A stretch of DNA of 64,000 nucleotides from Burkholderia humptydooensis (lineage in GTDB: Bacteria; Pseudomonadota; Gammaproteobacteria; Burkholderiales; Burkholderiaceae): assembly GCF_001513745.1 (NCBI RefSeq), contig NZ_CP013380.1:2604001-2668000 (forward strand), read 5' to 3'. The notes beneath the pieces are model-generated. The model did no database searches and was not told the origin of the DNA. It worked only from the letters and a program-made list of their open reading frames with translations. This document shows positions 8,628 to 17,598 of the stretch, piece by piece. The position numbers and the translations under genes were made by a program. Position 1 is the first letter of the stretch. Each line of letters begins with the position of its first letter.

Positions 8628-9445
8628 TCAGCGCGGCAGCGGATCGTTCAGGAAGTGGCGCGCGTAACGGGCGTTGATGTCCGACAGGCGGAACAGCGTG
8701 AGGAAGTCCGCGCAATTGAAGTCGGGATCCCACGCGGGCGCGCCGCAGATCTTCGCGCCGAGCCGCAGGTAGCCCTTGATGAGCGGCGGCGGCGCGACCC
8801 TCACACCGGTCTGCAACTCGTCGACGGGCAGCGGCGTGTGCGGAAACGCGCGATACTCGGGCGCCGTCAGCGCATCGCCAAGCGATTGATAGAGATTCGC
8901 CGCATAGTGGCCGCCGTCGGCCATCGACACGCTCGCGCAACCGAGCATCGTCTCGTAGCCGTTTTGCAGCATGTAGGTGCCGAGCCCCCCCAGAGCGCCA
9001 TGATCACGGCGCCGCTGCGATAGTCGCGATGCACGCACGAGCGGCCGACCTCGACCATCTTCGAGCGCAGATGCGTGAGACGCGATAGGTCGAACTCGCC
9101 CTCCGCGTACAGGCGGCCGACACGCGCCGCCTGATGCGGCGGCAGCACGCGGTAGGTGCCGACGACCTTCAGCGTGTCGAGATCGCGCACGAGCAGGTGA
9201 TCGCAGTACGGGTCGAACGGATCGACGTCGAGGCCCGCCGGGCCGCTCACGTGCGCGCCCATTTCCTCGGCGAACACGCTGTGGCGCAGCCGCTGCGCTT
9301 CGCGCAGCTCGTCTTCGGTGCGCGCCCACGCGGCGCGCAAGCGGAACTCGGCGGTGACCGTCTCGGCCGCGCGCGGCAACCGGCGGCGCGGCAAGTCAAG
9401 GGGTAGCGAGGCAAATGGGAGCGTAGGCGTCGGCAGTTCTCGCAT
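8628..9445 (-). pseudogene. OlsB-like N-acyltransferase, frameshifted at a G tract
   Basis: Two overlapping minus-strand frames together form one GNAT-like protein of the OlsB/hemolysin-like family, which makes lyso-ornithine lipid from ornithine and acyl-ACP. Frame one (from the ATG at 9445) has EAQRLRHSVFAEEMGA, DPYCDHLLVRD, VGTYRVLPP and VEVGRSCVHRDYR. Frame two continues with GTYMLQNGYETMLGCASVSM, PPLIKGYLRLGAKICGAPAWD and ends NDPLPR. The break falls exactly in a run of seven Gs (8985-8991 as Cs on the plus strand); eight would restore ALWGGLGTYM. The rest is intact and an intrinsic terminator follows. It could be true inactivation, slippage-based phase variation, or a sequencing error in a homopolymer. 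Confidence 0.8.
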
Positions 9446-9596
9446 TAGGCTTTCCTGGTCGTAAGGAAGAAGACGACATGCCCGCCAATGTAGTAACCGG
9501 CCGTGACGCTTACGTGGCAAAACGGTGTCCATTCGGTGACGTGTCGCCGATTTGACTTTAGCAGAAAGCAGGAAACGGCGTTTGATTGCGACCCAA

Positions 9597-10055
9597 TCAG
9601 ACTAGATCGGGCGAAATGGCCGCGCGCAGCACGGTCTGCCCATTGCCTTCCCGCGCGCGGCTCGAAAGCCACAGCAGCCCGCCCTTCTTGACGCTCCAGC
9701 TCTCGTCCGAGCCGGCGAGCAGGTGCGCGGCCACGCTGCCGAGCGTCGGCTGATGCCCGACGACGACGACCGTCGATGCGATCCCGTCCGGCCAGCCGGC
9801 CGCAGCGAGCACGTCGTCGGCATCGCAGCCGGGCGCGAGCTCGTTCGCGGTCCGATAGTGGTCGGTCAGCGCCTCGGCCGTCTGCACGGTGCGCGCGGCG
9901 GGGCTCGCGAGCACCGTCGCATGGCGCTCGATGCGCGCGCGCAGCCACTTCGCGACGGCCTGCGCGTCCTTGCGGCCGCGCGCGGTCAATTGGCGCGCGA
10001 GGTCGGTGCTTGCGTAGTCTTCGGCTTCGGCATGTCGCCAGAGAATCAGGTTCAT
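9597..10055 (-). CDS. sixA: SixA-type phosphohistidine phosphatase
   Basis: A short histidine-phosphatase-superfamily protein; SixA removes phosphate from histidine in signalling proteins such as the ArcB HPt domain in E. coli and PTS-Ntr components. The 152-residue length fits SixA. It opens with the catalytic LWRHAEAE (phosphorylated His8), has LASPAARTVQTAEAL in the middle and the second catalytic histidine in VVVVGHQPTLG. The ATG at 10055 has GGAGG about nine bases upstream; the codon just before it is GTG, an alternative start. Monocistronic, upstream of the acyltransferase relic with a 150-nt gap. Confidence 0.85.
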   Translation of the reverse strand: MNLILWRHAEAEDYASTDLARQLTARGRKDAQAVAKWLRARIERHATVLASPAARTVQTAEALTDHYRTANELAPGCDADDVLAAAGWPDGIASTVVVVGHQPTLGSVAAHLLAGSDESWSVKKGGLLWLSSRAREGNGQTVLRAAISPDLV

Positions 10056-10179
10056 CACGAGACGCCTCCAGAATGAGCGGAGCCGCACGCTGCGGCTTCG
10101 CGACACGGCGGTCGAGATGCCGCGACATTCGCCATTGTTGCGCAATCTGCACGCATGCGCGAACGATTGCACGCGGAGA

Positions 10180-10209
10180 TTGACCCGATTTAGGCAAGAG
10201 CGATACAAT
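10180..10209 (+). promoter_or_regulatory. promoter of tRNA-Pro
   Basis: TTGACC at 10180-10185 and TACAAT at 10204-10209 are separated by 18 bases, a good sigma-70 arrangement. Transcription should start a few bases before the mature tRNA at 10221. Confidence 0.7.
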
Positions 10210-10220
10210 CGCCGATTCCT

Positions 10221-10297
10221 CGGAGCGTAGCGCAGCCTGGTAGCGCATCTGATTTGGGATCAGAGGGTCGTAGGTTCGAATCCTATCGCTCCGACCA
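10221..10297 (+). tRNA. tRNA-Pro (anticodon TGG)
   Basis: A complete 77-nt cloverleaf: acceptor stem CGGAGCG/CGCTCCG, D arm GCGC...GCGC, anticodon stem TCTGA/TCAGA with loop TTTGGGA (anticodon TGG), five-base variable loop GGGTC, T arm GTAGG/CCTAT (one G-T pair) with TTCGAAT, discriminator A and encoded CCA at 10295-10297. No attachment-site duplicate or integrase is seen nearby. Confidence 0.97.
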
Positions 10298-10391
10298 CTA
10301 TACGAAAAGGGTTCCACTGCGGGGTTCCGCTGCGGAGCTTCTTCACGAAAAAAGCCCGGCCAGCGTCCAATCAAGACGCCTCGTCGGCCAC

Positions 10392-10420
10392 GACAAAGCC
10401 CGCGCCCTGCGGGCTTTGTC
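10392..10420 (+). terminator. hairpin after tRNA-Pro
   Basis: A perfect 12-bp stem (GACAAAGCCCGC with GCGGGCTTTGTC, loop GCCCT) about 95 nt past the tRNA. The T-run is short on either strand, so it may act weakly in both directions. Confidence 0.6.
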
Positions 10421-10528
10421 GCGCCTCGGCCCGGCGCGACGCCTCCATCGCCAGTTTCTGAGTCAAGTCAATTTCCCCCGCAATGCAATACGCCAACATT
10501 AAGGCGAGCACGAAGGGAGAACACAGGA

Positions 10529-10786
10529 ATGAGCTGGCATTGCCATGTAGCGCGTGAATTGGCGCATATCGAGGCAGCGATCGGGCTCCTCGAGAAAACG
10601 AGAAAGGAATTCGCCAACAACACGGTGGTGTGCGATCCCGCATACTGGCGGCTCAGGCTCAATACGATCCGGGGACGCCTTGACGAAGACCGCACGCTAG
10701 AACGCCGGATGAGCGAGCTCCTGGCTCGCGTCGATCGACTCGAAGCGAGGAACCCGCATCGAGAAAGCGACGACGCGCTGGCATGA
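10529..10786 (+). CDS. hypothetical protein, 85 residues
   Basis: No family recognised. The protein is soluble, charged and probably helical: ARELAHIEAAIGLLEKTRKEF in the first half and a heptad-like ERRMSELLARVDRLEARN stretch in the second, suggesting a short coiled coil. It contains two cysteines (residues 5 and 35) and several tryptophans. AGGA lies close to the ATG at 10529 with GAAGGGAGA slightly farther upstream. Its codon use is normal for the region. Probably a lineage-specific small protein. Confidence 0.55.
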   Translation: MSWHCHVARELAHIEAAIGLLEKTRKEFANNTVVCDPAYWRLRLNTIRGRLDEDRTLERRMSELLARVDRLEARNPHRESDDALA

Positions 10787-10873
10787 AACGCCGGATGCGG
10801 CTCGCGGGCGAATAGCGAAAGCGTCTCGTGCAGCTTATCAGACATGAAACGGCACATCGAATGTCCTCGTCGG

Positions 10874-11443
10874 TCACTCGATCACGCTGTTGCGATCCCC
10901 CTTCAACAGCATCTGCGGCACCTGGCCGAACCGATACGTGCCGCTCGCGGCGTCGAGATCGAACACCCAGACGAGATCGAAGCGATCGTCGGGCCATGTC
11001 TGCGGCACCGTCTGCTTGCCGAGTGGAAGCGCGTCAGCGATCGCCGGAATGTCCTCGTGCTGCCACGCGATCAGCACGCATCCGCTGCTCGCGACGGCCG
11101 CCTGCGCCAAGTCCTTTTCCTGACCTTTCGTATAGGCATCGCTGATCGCGAGCCCGAGCTTGTGCGCGAGCGGCGTGATCGTGTCGATCGGACGCTTGCT
11201 CTTCGCATGCTTCGCGACCGCCGCCGCGAACAGCCAGTCGGGCGTCGCGAGATCGGCGTGCTGCAGCGGGCCGCGGCTCGGCGCAAACAACACCGCGAGC
11301 GCGCCCGCGCGTTGCCAACCGGGCACGGTGAGCGCCTCGACGTCCTGCTCGCCCTTTGCGTTCACGCCGTATGGCGCGCCGTCGCCGGTCGGTTTCTCCG
11401 CATGCCGGATGATCATGATCTTGTGGGCAATCGGGCTGGCCAT
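10874..11443 (-). CDS. histidine phosphatase family protein
   Basis: A 189-residue member of the histidine phosphatase (phosphoglycerate mutase-like) superfamily: HKIMIIRHAEKPTG carries the RHxE catalytic motif near the N-terminus, and LIAWQHEDIPAIADAL supplies the second catalytic histidine. The substrate is unknown; the RHAEKP form is common in uncharacterised phosphatases of this superfamily. The ATG at 11443 is preceded on the minus strand by AGGAGG at eight bases, a strong start. It stands downstream of the PAP2 gene on the same strand with a gap of 132 nt. Confidence 0.8.
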   Translation of the reverse strand: MASPIAHKIMIIRHAEKPTGDGAPYGVNAKGEQDVEALTVPGWQRAGALAVLFAPSRGPLQHADLATPDWLFAAAVAKHAKSKRPIDTITPLAHKLGLAISDAYTKGQEKDLAQAAVASSGCVLIAWQHEDIPAIADALPLGKQTVPQTWPDDRFDLVWVFDLDAASGTYRFGQVPQMLLKGDRNSVIE

Positions 11444-11575
11444 TGCGTGTCCTCCTGGTCGTTGTTCGTGGACGGCGGGCGAACGTCGCGCGATGAGAAC
11501 GTCCGCCGTCATCTGTGATAGCAAGCGAATCCGGCAAACGCAATGGAATCCCGCCGCTCGCGGGCTGCTCACGGC

Positions 11576-12652
11576 TCACGCGTCGCCGCGCGACCGGGAG
11601 GCGCGCGCGGCGCGTCGTGCGAGCGCCGGATCGCCATCCGCCGCCAGTCCGGCCATCGGCCGCCGCCGCAAGCCGCGGAACATGGCAGCGGCAGCGGCGC
11701 TCGCGCGTGCGTCGGCCGCGTAGCGGAGCGCGGCGATCGCCGCGAGCGCAACGAGCAATCCGGCCAGCACGTCGACGAGATAATGACCTCCTTGCGTCGG
11801 CGTCGACGCGATCATCCCGCCGTTGAAAAGCAGCGCGAACGGCGCGACCACGCGCACGCGCCGCAGCGCATATGCGAACAGCACGCCGAGCACCGTGTGA
11901 AACGACGGCAGCGACACCATGCCCTGCAGTGCGGCCAGATCGATGACGCGCAGCGTTCCGTCGCGCAATCGCCCGAAATCGCTCACGCCCGACAGCGCGA
12001 CCGGATCGGTCACCCGGAAATGCAGGAACGCGCTCGCCGCCGGAAACGGCATCGAAATCAGCAGCACCACCATGCTCGTCAGCATGAAGAGCGTGACGAA
12101 CTCCGACAGCTCGGCGTCGCGTCTCGTCAAGCCCAGCCAGATCGGTATCCCGATCAATTGCCACTGCGCGCTGTCGTATGCGAACGCGAGCGCGCGCCGC
12201 AGCGCCGGATGCGCGCGAATCCGCTCATAGACGGCGGGCCAGTCGAAGCCGAGACGGGCGTCGAGGCGGATCAGCGTGCCGTCGATCAGCGGTGGCCGCA
12301 AGGTCACGCACAGGTAGGACAGGATGCCCGCCGCCGCGACGAACGCGGCAAGGAGTGCGAGCCACGCGAACGTTCGGGCGGCCTCGCGATAGCGAAAACG
12401 CGCTGCGACGTCCGCGTAGCGCGGCACGCGTGCGACGCCGCCCAATACGAGCGAGAACGCCGCGCAGACGGCAATCGCCCGTGCGGCCACGGCGGCGCCG
12501 GCCCCTTGCAACGCGTAGCCGCCCGCGCGCAGCCACACAGCGTCGACGAGCCCCACCGCCGCGCACAACGCTGCGCCGACGCCATAGCGGCCCATCGCGA
12601 GCGTGCGGTGGCGCGAGTTGTCGACGGGGGCGGTGTCTGCGCGATGCGTCAT
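11576..12652 (-). CDS. PAP2-superfamily membrane phosphatase, AUR1-like motifs
   Basis: A 358-residue integral membrane protein with about seven hydrophobic segments. The C-terminal third has the PAP2 catalytic signature in its AUR1-like form: SLPSFHTVLGV (instead of PSGH) and STPTQGGHYLVDVLAG (His and Asp of the third motif). Enzymes of this branch dephosphorylate lipid phosphates or transfer phosphorylated head groups between lipids. The RLDARLGFDWP segment resembles other bacterial inositol-phosphorylceramide-synthase-like proteins. I chose the ATG at 12652; an in-frame upstream ATG at 12700 would add 16 polar residues. Substrate unknown. Confidence 0.78.
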   Translation of the reverse strand: MTHRADTAPVDNSRHRTLAMGRYGVGAALCAAVGLVDAVWLRAGGYALQGAGAAVAARAIAVCAAFSLVLGGVARVPRYADVAARFRYREAARTFAWLALLAAFVAAAGILSYLCVTLRPPLIDGTLIRLDARLGFDWPAVYERIRAHPALRRALAFAYDSAQWQLIGIPIWLGLTRRDAELSEFVTLFMLTSMVVLLISMPFPAASAFLHFRVTDPVALSGVSDFGRLRDGTLRVIDLAALQGMVSLPSFHTVLGVLFAYALRRVRVVAPFALLFNGGMIASTPTQGGHYLVDVLAGLLVALAAIAALRYAADARASAAAAAMFRGLRRRPMAGLAADGDPALARRAARASRSRGDA

Positions 12653-13140
12653 GAATTCACTCTCGTCGGGCGGCTGGCCGCGCCCGGCGGCTCCCGGCAT
12701 GGCTCCGGCGGTTCGCCGCGCACGGCGTGCCCGAAGCGGGTCCGATGCCGGCGAAAAACGGCCGCTCGGGCGGGCGCGTCGCCCATCATAGATCGTCGGT
12801 CGCGCGTGGGTCGATCATCGCCTACGCGCATGTCGCCTACGCGCACACGTCACCCAAGCGCAGCCCCCGCCTCGTCGCGAGCCGCCGCGCCCGCATAATG
12901 GTGCGCCCGCCCAGCGCACGTGCATCGGACGCGTCCGCGCCACGCCGCCTGCGCATGCCGGGCGTTTTCGCTATCATCGGGCAAACGGCGCCGGCAAGCC
13001 GCGCCCGAACCGCAAGGTTCGAAAGAAAAGCCGTTCGAAAGGACCGCGCCTGCAATGCCGCGCCTTTCCCGCCCGACTCCGACCGAACGGCCCGCCTCGG
13101 GCCGTCGACAACCCGCCGCCTGCCCGGCGAGCGCCATCGC
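12653..13140. other. divergent intergenic region, 488 nt
   Basis: Separates the PAP2 gene (minus) from the exported protein gene (plus) and must hold both promoters, though no clear -35/-10 pair stands out. It contains a 13-bp direct repeat (TCGCCTACGCGCA at 12818-12830 and 12833-12845) of unknown meaning. The overlapping open frames have no credible start. Confidence 0.4.
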
Positions 13141-13584
13141 ATGAACCACTCACTCCGCCCGATTGTTCGATTGCTGATCCCGATCGCGACGCTTGCGACC
13201 GCGTCGTCCGCGTACGCCGATTCACAAGCGCTCGACGCCGCACTCGACTGCTCATCGACAGGCCACGCGTTCGTCGCGCCGCTCGTCGCCAGCGGCGCGA
13301 TCCGCTCGCAGCCGATGCACGTCGAAGCGAACTCGATGAATGCGTTCCGCACGAACCGTTCGCTGACCGCCTACGGTTTCCCGATCTACGTCGTGCTCGG
13401 CTATCAGGAGAACGACCCGCTCTTCACGCATGGCGACGGCGAGCCGATCGGCGACTGGGCATATGGCGTCGTCGTCCGGGGCTCGATGCAAGCGGTGGAG
13501 GCGAAGGTGCGCGAGGCGGGCAGCCGGGCGGTCGTCAAGGATGCGTTTCCGTTTCTGACGGCGATCGTCTGCACGTCGCCGTGA
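13141..13584 (+). CDS. hypothetical exported protein, 147 residues
   Basis: No family recognised. A signal peptide is clear: MNHSLRPIVR, a hydrophobic core (LLIPIATLATASS) and a likely cleavage after Ala26 (AYA-DS). The mature part has two cysteines (CSS near residue 38 and VCTSP at the end), which could form a disulfide bridge in the periplasm, and a central YGFPIYVVLGYQENDPLFTHGDG stretch. It is probably periplasmic. Convergent with ppx, 52 nt between stops. Confidence 0.7.
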   Translation: MNHSLRPIVRLLIPIATLATASSAYADSQALDAALDCSSTGHAFVAPLVASGAIRSQPMHVEANSMNAFRTNRSLTAYGFPIYVVLGYQENDPLFTHGDGEPIGDWAYGVVVRGSMQAVEAKVREAGSRAVVKDAFPFLTAIVCTSP

Positions 13585-13636
13585 GCGCGCCGGCATACGA
13601 CGGCCGACAGCCCAATGCGCGGGCGGCACAACCGGA

Positions 13637-15151
13637 TCACGCGCCCGTATAGACGACGCGATACGGAATGCCGACCTTCTCCCACTCGGCAGCCTCCTGA
13701 CTGAGGCTGTAGTCGGTGAGCGGATTCTGCTGGACCCACGCGCTCGGCAGGTGCACCTCGTAGCCGCCCTTTTTCATCTGCGCGACGCTGATGTCGGGCA
13801 GGCCGGCGTCGTTCCGGCGCCGGCACAGCAGCGACGCGAGGCGCAGGCAGAACAGCAGCGGCCATTCGACTTCGCGCGACTGCGACAGCTTGCCGAGCTT
13901 GCCCGCGTGCCCGAGCACGAGCGCGGCGAGCCGCGCCTGGTCGGTGCGCGAGAAACCCGGCATGTCGGCGTTGCTCGCGATGTACGCCGAATGCTTGTGG
14001 TACGCGCTGTGCGAAATCGACAGCCCGATCTCGTGCAACGCGGCCGCCCAGCCGAGGAACGTGCGGCTTTCGTCGCGAGCCTCGCCTTCGGGCTCGTCGA
14101 GCTGGTCGTAGAAACGCGCGGCGAGCGCGCCGATGCGCGCCGCCTGCGCGCGATCGACGCCGTAGCGGCGCGTGAAGCCGTCGACCGTCACCGCGCGCAT
14201 GTCCTCGTGCTGCGTGCGGCCGAGCAGGTCGTACAGCACGCCCAGGCGCAGCGCGCCGTCCGTCGTGTCGACGTAGTCGATGCCGAGCTCCTCGAACACC
14301 GCGAGCATGATCGACAGGCCGCCCGCGAGCACCGGCACGCGATCGGGCTTCAGCGCGACGAGCTTCAGCCGGTTCACGTTCTCGGCCTTGATGAGCGCGC
14401 GCTTCAGGCGCTCGAGCCCGCCGCGCGAGATGCCGTGCGACACGCCCGCGTCGTTGAAGCCGTTCGCCTCGACGAGCTCCGCGAGCGCGCGCGCGGTGCC
14501 GGACGAGCCGATCGCCTGATCCCACCCCGCCTTCTTGTATTCGCCGGAAATGATCTGGATTTCGCGCTTCGCGGCGAGCTCGGCCTGGCGCATCGTGTAT
14601 TCGTCCACGTTGCCGGCCGGAAAGAACGCGCGGCTGTGACTCACGCAGCCAATGTAGAGGCTCTCCATCACGAGCGGCATGTAGTGCTGGCCGATGATGA
14701 ACTCGGTCGAGCCGCCGCCGATGTCGACGACGAGCCGCTTGCCGGTGTTCGCCGGCACCGAGTGCGCGGCGCCCGCATAGATGAGGCGCGCTTCCTCGCG
14801 GCCCGCGATCACCTCGATCGGAAAGCCGAGCGCCGCCTCCGCCTCGGCGAGAAACTCGCCGGCGTTCTTCGCGACCCGCAGCGTATTGGTCGCGACCGCG
14901 CGCACGTGATCGGGATGAAAATCGCGCAGCCGCTCGCCGAAGCGCTTGAGCGCCTCCCACCCGCGCTCCTGCGACGCGCGATCGAGCATCTTGTCGCGGG
15001 ACAGGCCCGCCGCGAGCCGCACGGGCTCGCGCAGCGCGTCGACGGGATAGATCTGGCTGCCGGCGGGCGTCTCCTCGACGCGCCCGACAATGAGCCGGAA
15101 GCTGTTCGAGCCGAGATCGACGGCAGCCAGTAGATGCGGGGATGTAACCAT
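13637..15151 (-). CDS. ppx: exopolyphosphatase (Ppx/GppA family)
   Basis: Degrades inorganic polyphosphate from the chain end, or in the GppA role hydrolyses pppGpp. The 504-residue protein begins with the actin-like phosphate loop VDLGSNSFRL (about residues 11-20), has the second loop VVDIGGGSTEFI (about 141-152) and the SSGTARA segment, then a C-terminal HD-like helical domain (FLGWAAALHEIGLSISHSAYHKHSAYI). The length fits proteobacterial Ppx. The ATG at 15151 has GGAG upstream. It is divergent from ppk1, so polyphosphate synthesis and breakdown share one control region. Confidence 0.93.
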   Translation of the reverse strand: MVTSPHLLAAVDLGSNSFRLIVGRVEETPAGSQIYPVDALREPVRLAAGLSRDKMLDRASQERGWEALKRFGERLRDFHPDHVRAVATNTLRVAKNAGEFLAEAEAALGFPIEVIAGREEARLIYAGAAHSVPANTGKRLVVDIGGGSTEFIIGQHYMPLVMESLYIGCVSHSRAFFPAGNVDEYTMRQAELAAKREIQIISGEYKKAGWDQAIGSSGTARALAELVEANGFNDAGVSHGISRGGLERLKRALIKAENVNRLKLVALKPDRVPVLAGGLSIMLAVFEELGIDYVDTTDGALRLGVLYDLLGRTQHEDMRAVTVDGFTRRYGVDRAQAARIGALAARFYDQLDEPEGEARDESRTFLGWAAALHEIGLSISHSAYHKHSAYIASNADMPGFSRTDQARLAALVLGHAGKLGKLSQSREVEWPLLFCLRLASLLCRRRNDAGLPDISVAQMKKGGYEVHLPSAWVQQNPLTDYSLSQEAAEWEKVGIPYRVVYTGA

Positions 15152-15345
15152 CGAGGGGGCTCCGTTCTCGCCTGGTGCGCGCAGGCGATGCTGTGCGTAC
15201 CGAAAAGATCAAAGGCGCCATTTTAAGCGCTGCGCGCCTTCCGGTGTCGGCCGCGAGCCGGCCGACACATGCTTTCATTGTATCCAGAGGACGCTTTTAT
15301 GAAATCCCAGGTTTTCGAGCGTATGATTTGCCGATAAACATCAAA

Positions 15346-15364
15346 CTGTCATCAGCACGTCATC
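15346..15364 (+). promoter_or_regulatory. candidate Pho box upstream of ppk1
   Basis: CTGTCAT, four bases, then ACGTCAT: two seven-base half-sites in the 7+4+7 layout of a PhoB-binding box, 63 nt before the ppk1 ATG. The first half matches the consensus fully, the second at most positions. It is weaker than the pair before pstS; PhoB control of ppk1 is an inference from this and from the linkage to phoBR. Confidence 0.5.
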
Positions 15365-15426
15365 GCACCGTGAGAATTTCCGAGCGACCTTTCGAGTCTG
15401 CGCCTGACCTTCCGTATTCTCTGCCG

Positions 15427-17487
15427 ATGTCCCTTCGTTATCCGCTTCTGAATCGCGAGCTCGGCATCCTCGGCTTCAACGAGCGCGTGCTCGCCCAAGC
15501 CGCCGATCCGCACGTCCCGCTCCTCGAACGCCTGCGCTTCATCTGCATCACGAGCAGCAACCTCGACGAATTCTTCGAAGTCCGGATGGCCGGCCTTCAG
15601 GAGCAGATGCGCGACAATCCGGGCGCGCTCGCGCCGGACGGCATGTCGCTGCAGCATGTGTACGACCTCGTCGTCGAGCGCGCGCAGCGGCTCGTGCACC
15701 GGCAGTACACGATGCTGCACGAAACGATCCTGCCCGCGCTCGAACAGGAAGGCATCTATTTTCACGGCACCGAGACATGGAGCGACGCGCAGATCGAATG
15801 GGCGCGCCGCTATTTCTTCGACGAGCTGCTGCCCGTTCTCACGCCGATCGGCCTCGATCCCGCGCATCCGTTCCCGCGCGTGCTGAACAAGAGCCTGAAC
15901 TTCGTGATCGAGCTCGAAGGCCGCGACGCGTTCGGCCGTCAGGCGGTGATGGGCATCGTGCAGGCGCCGCGCGCGCTGCCGCGCCTCGTGCGCGTGCCGC
16001 AGGAACTGTCGGGCTTTCAGCACGGCTTCGTGCTGCTGAGCTCGCTGATGCAGCGCTTCGTCGGCGAGCTGTTTCCGAAGCTCGTCGTCAAGAGCTGCAA
16101 CCAGTTTCGGATCACGCGCAACAGCGAACTCTTCGTCGACGAGGACGAAATCACGAACCTGCGCGTCGCGCTGCAGGGCGAGCTGCCCGCGCGCCATCTC
16201 GGCAATGCGGTGCGGCTCGAGGTGTCGGCCGACACGCCACCGCATCTCGTGCGGCGCCTGCTCGACGAAAGCGGCCTGACCGAGAAGGATTGCTATCGCG
16301 TCGACGGCCCCGTCAATCTCGTGCGGCTGATGCAGTTGCCGGATCTCGTCGACCTGCCCGAGCTCAAGTTCACGCCATTCCTGCCGGCGATCCCGCCCGC
16401 GGTCGCGAACGCGCCGTCGATGTTCGACGCGATCGATCGCGGCGACATCCTGCTGCACCACCCATACGAGAGCTTCCAGCCGGTGCTCGAACTGCTGCAG
16501 CAGGCGGCGCGGGACCCGAGCGTCGTCGCGATCAAGCAGACGATCTACCGCACGGGCACCGATTCGCCGCTGATGGACGCGCTGATGGAAGCCGCGCGCA
16601 ACGGCAAGGAAGTGACGGTCGTGGTCGAGCTGCTCGCGCGCTTCGACGAGGAGACGAACATCAACTGGGCCGCGCAGCTCGAATCGGTGGGCGCGCACGT
16701 CGTGTACGGCGTCGTCGGCCACAAGTGCCACGCGAAGATGATGCTGATCGTGCGCCGCGTGACGCAAGGCGGCAAATCAATGCTGCGCCGCTACGCGCAC
16801 CTCGGCACCGGCAACTATCATCCACGCACCGCGCGCGTCTACACCGACTTCGGATTGATGACGTCGGAGCCCACGATCTGCGAGGACGTGCATCACGTGT
16901 TCCAGCAATTGACGGGCATCGGCGGCGAGCTGAAGCTGCACGAGATGTGGCAATCGCCGTTCACGCTGCACCCGCGGCTGATCGAGCACATCCGCGCGGA
17001 AGCCGGGAACGCGCGCGCCGGCAAGCGGGCACGGATCGTGGCGAAGATGAACGCGCTGCTCGAGCCGACCGTGATCGCCGAGCTCTACGAGGCGTCGCAA
17101 GCCGGCGTGAAGGTCGACCTGATCGTGCGCGGCGTCTGCGCGCTGCAGCCCGGCGTGCCGGGGCTGTCGGAGAACATCACGGTGCGCTCGATCGTCGGGC
17201 GCTTTCTCGAGCACCATCGGATCTATTACTTCCACGCGGACGGTGAAGAGCTCGTCTATCTGTCGAGCGCCGACTGGATGGATCGGAATCTGTTCCGTCG
17301 TGTCGAAGTCGCGTTCCCGGTGCGCGAGCGCAAGCTGAAGCGCCGCGTGATCGCAGAAGGGCTGTCGGTGTTCCTCGGCGACAACCAGTCCGCGTGGCTC
17401 ATGCAGAGCGACGGCCACTATCGCCGCCGCCGCGCGGGCAAGGCGCCGCGCAACGCACAGCTCGGGCTCCTCGCGAAATTCTGCTGA
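15427..17487 (+). CDS. ppk1: polyphosphate kinase 1
   Basis: Makes inorganic polyphosphate from the terminal phosphate of ATP, a membrane-associated enzyme important in phosphate storage and stress survival. The 686-residue length is normal. It opens with PLLNRELGILGFNERVL, has TSSNLDEFFEVRM (about residue 50), the autophosphorylated histidine in GTGNYHPRTARVY (His465) and the late SSADWMDRNLFRRVEV motif. I start at the ATG at 15427, which gives the typical N-terminus; the frame is open farther upstream but not in conserved sequence. It converges with phoR, 111 nt between stops. Confidence 0.95.
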   Translation: MSLRYPLLNRELGILGFNERVLAQAADPHVPLLERLRFICITSSNLDEFFEVRMAGLQEQMRDNPGALAPDGMSLQHVYDLVVERAQRLVHRQYTMLHETILPALEQEGIYFHGTETWSDAQIEWARRYFFDELLPVLTPIGLDPAHPFPRVLNKSLNFVIELEGRDAFGRQAVMGIVQAPRALPRLVRVPQELSGFQHGFVLLSSLMQRFVGELFPKLVVKSCNQFRITRNSELFVDEDEITNLRVALQGELPARHLGNAVRLEVSADTPPHLVRRLLDESGLTEKDCYRVDGPVNLVRLMQLPDLVDLPELKFTPFLPAIPPAVANAPSMFDAIDRGDILLHHPYESFQPVLELLQQAARDPSVVAIKQTIYRTGTDSPLMDALMEAARNGKEVTVVVELLARFDEETNINWAAQLESVGAHVVYGVVGHKCHAKMMLIVRRVTQGGKSMLRRYAHLGTGNYHPRTARVYTDFGLMTSEPTICEDVHHVFQQLTGIGGELKLHEMWQSPFTLHPRLIEHIRAEAGNARAGKRARIVAKMNALLEPTVIAELYEASQAGVKVDLIVRGVCALQPGVPGLSENITVRSIVGRFLEHHRIYYFHADGEELVYLSSADWMDRNLFRRVEVAFPVRERKLKRRVIAEGLSVFLGDNQSAWLMQSDGHYRRRRAGKAPRNAQLGLLAKFC

Positions 17488-17598
17488 CGGGCGGCGGCGC
17501 GGCGCGTTTTCCGCCGAGTCGAAAACCGTTGACGGAGAAGCACGACACCCTCCGGCGCGGCGCAGGCGCCGGGCGCACCGCGCCGCACGCGCGTCACG

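Noticed and set aside
10221..10420. tRNA-Pro as an integration site for a genomic island
   Set aside because: tRNA genes are frequent island sites in Burkholderia, but no integrase, no duplicated 3' end and no shift in composition follow it here.
12818..12845. A pair of 13-bp direct repeats as an operator or start of a CRISPR array
   Set aside because: Only two copies, two bases apart, and no further units or cas genes; probably chance in GC-rich sequence.
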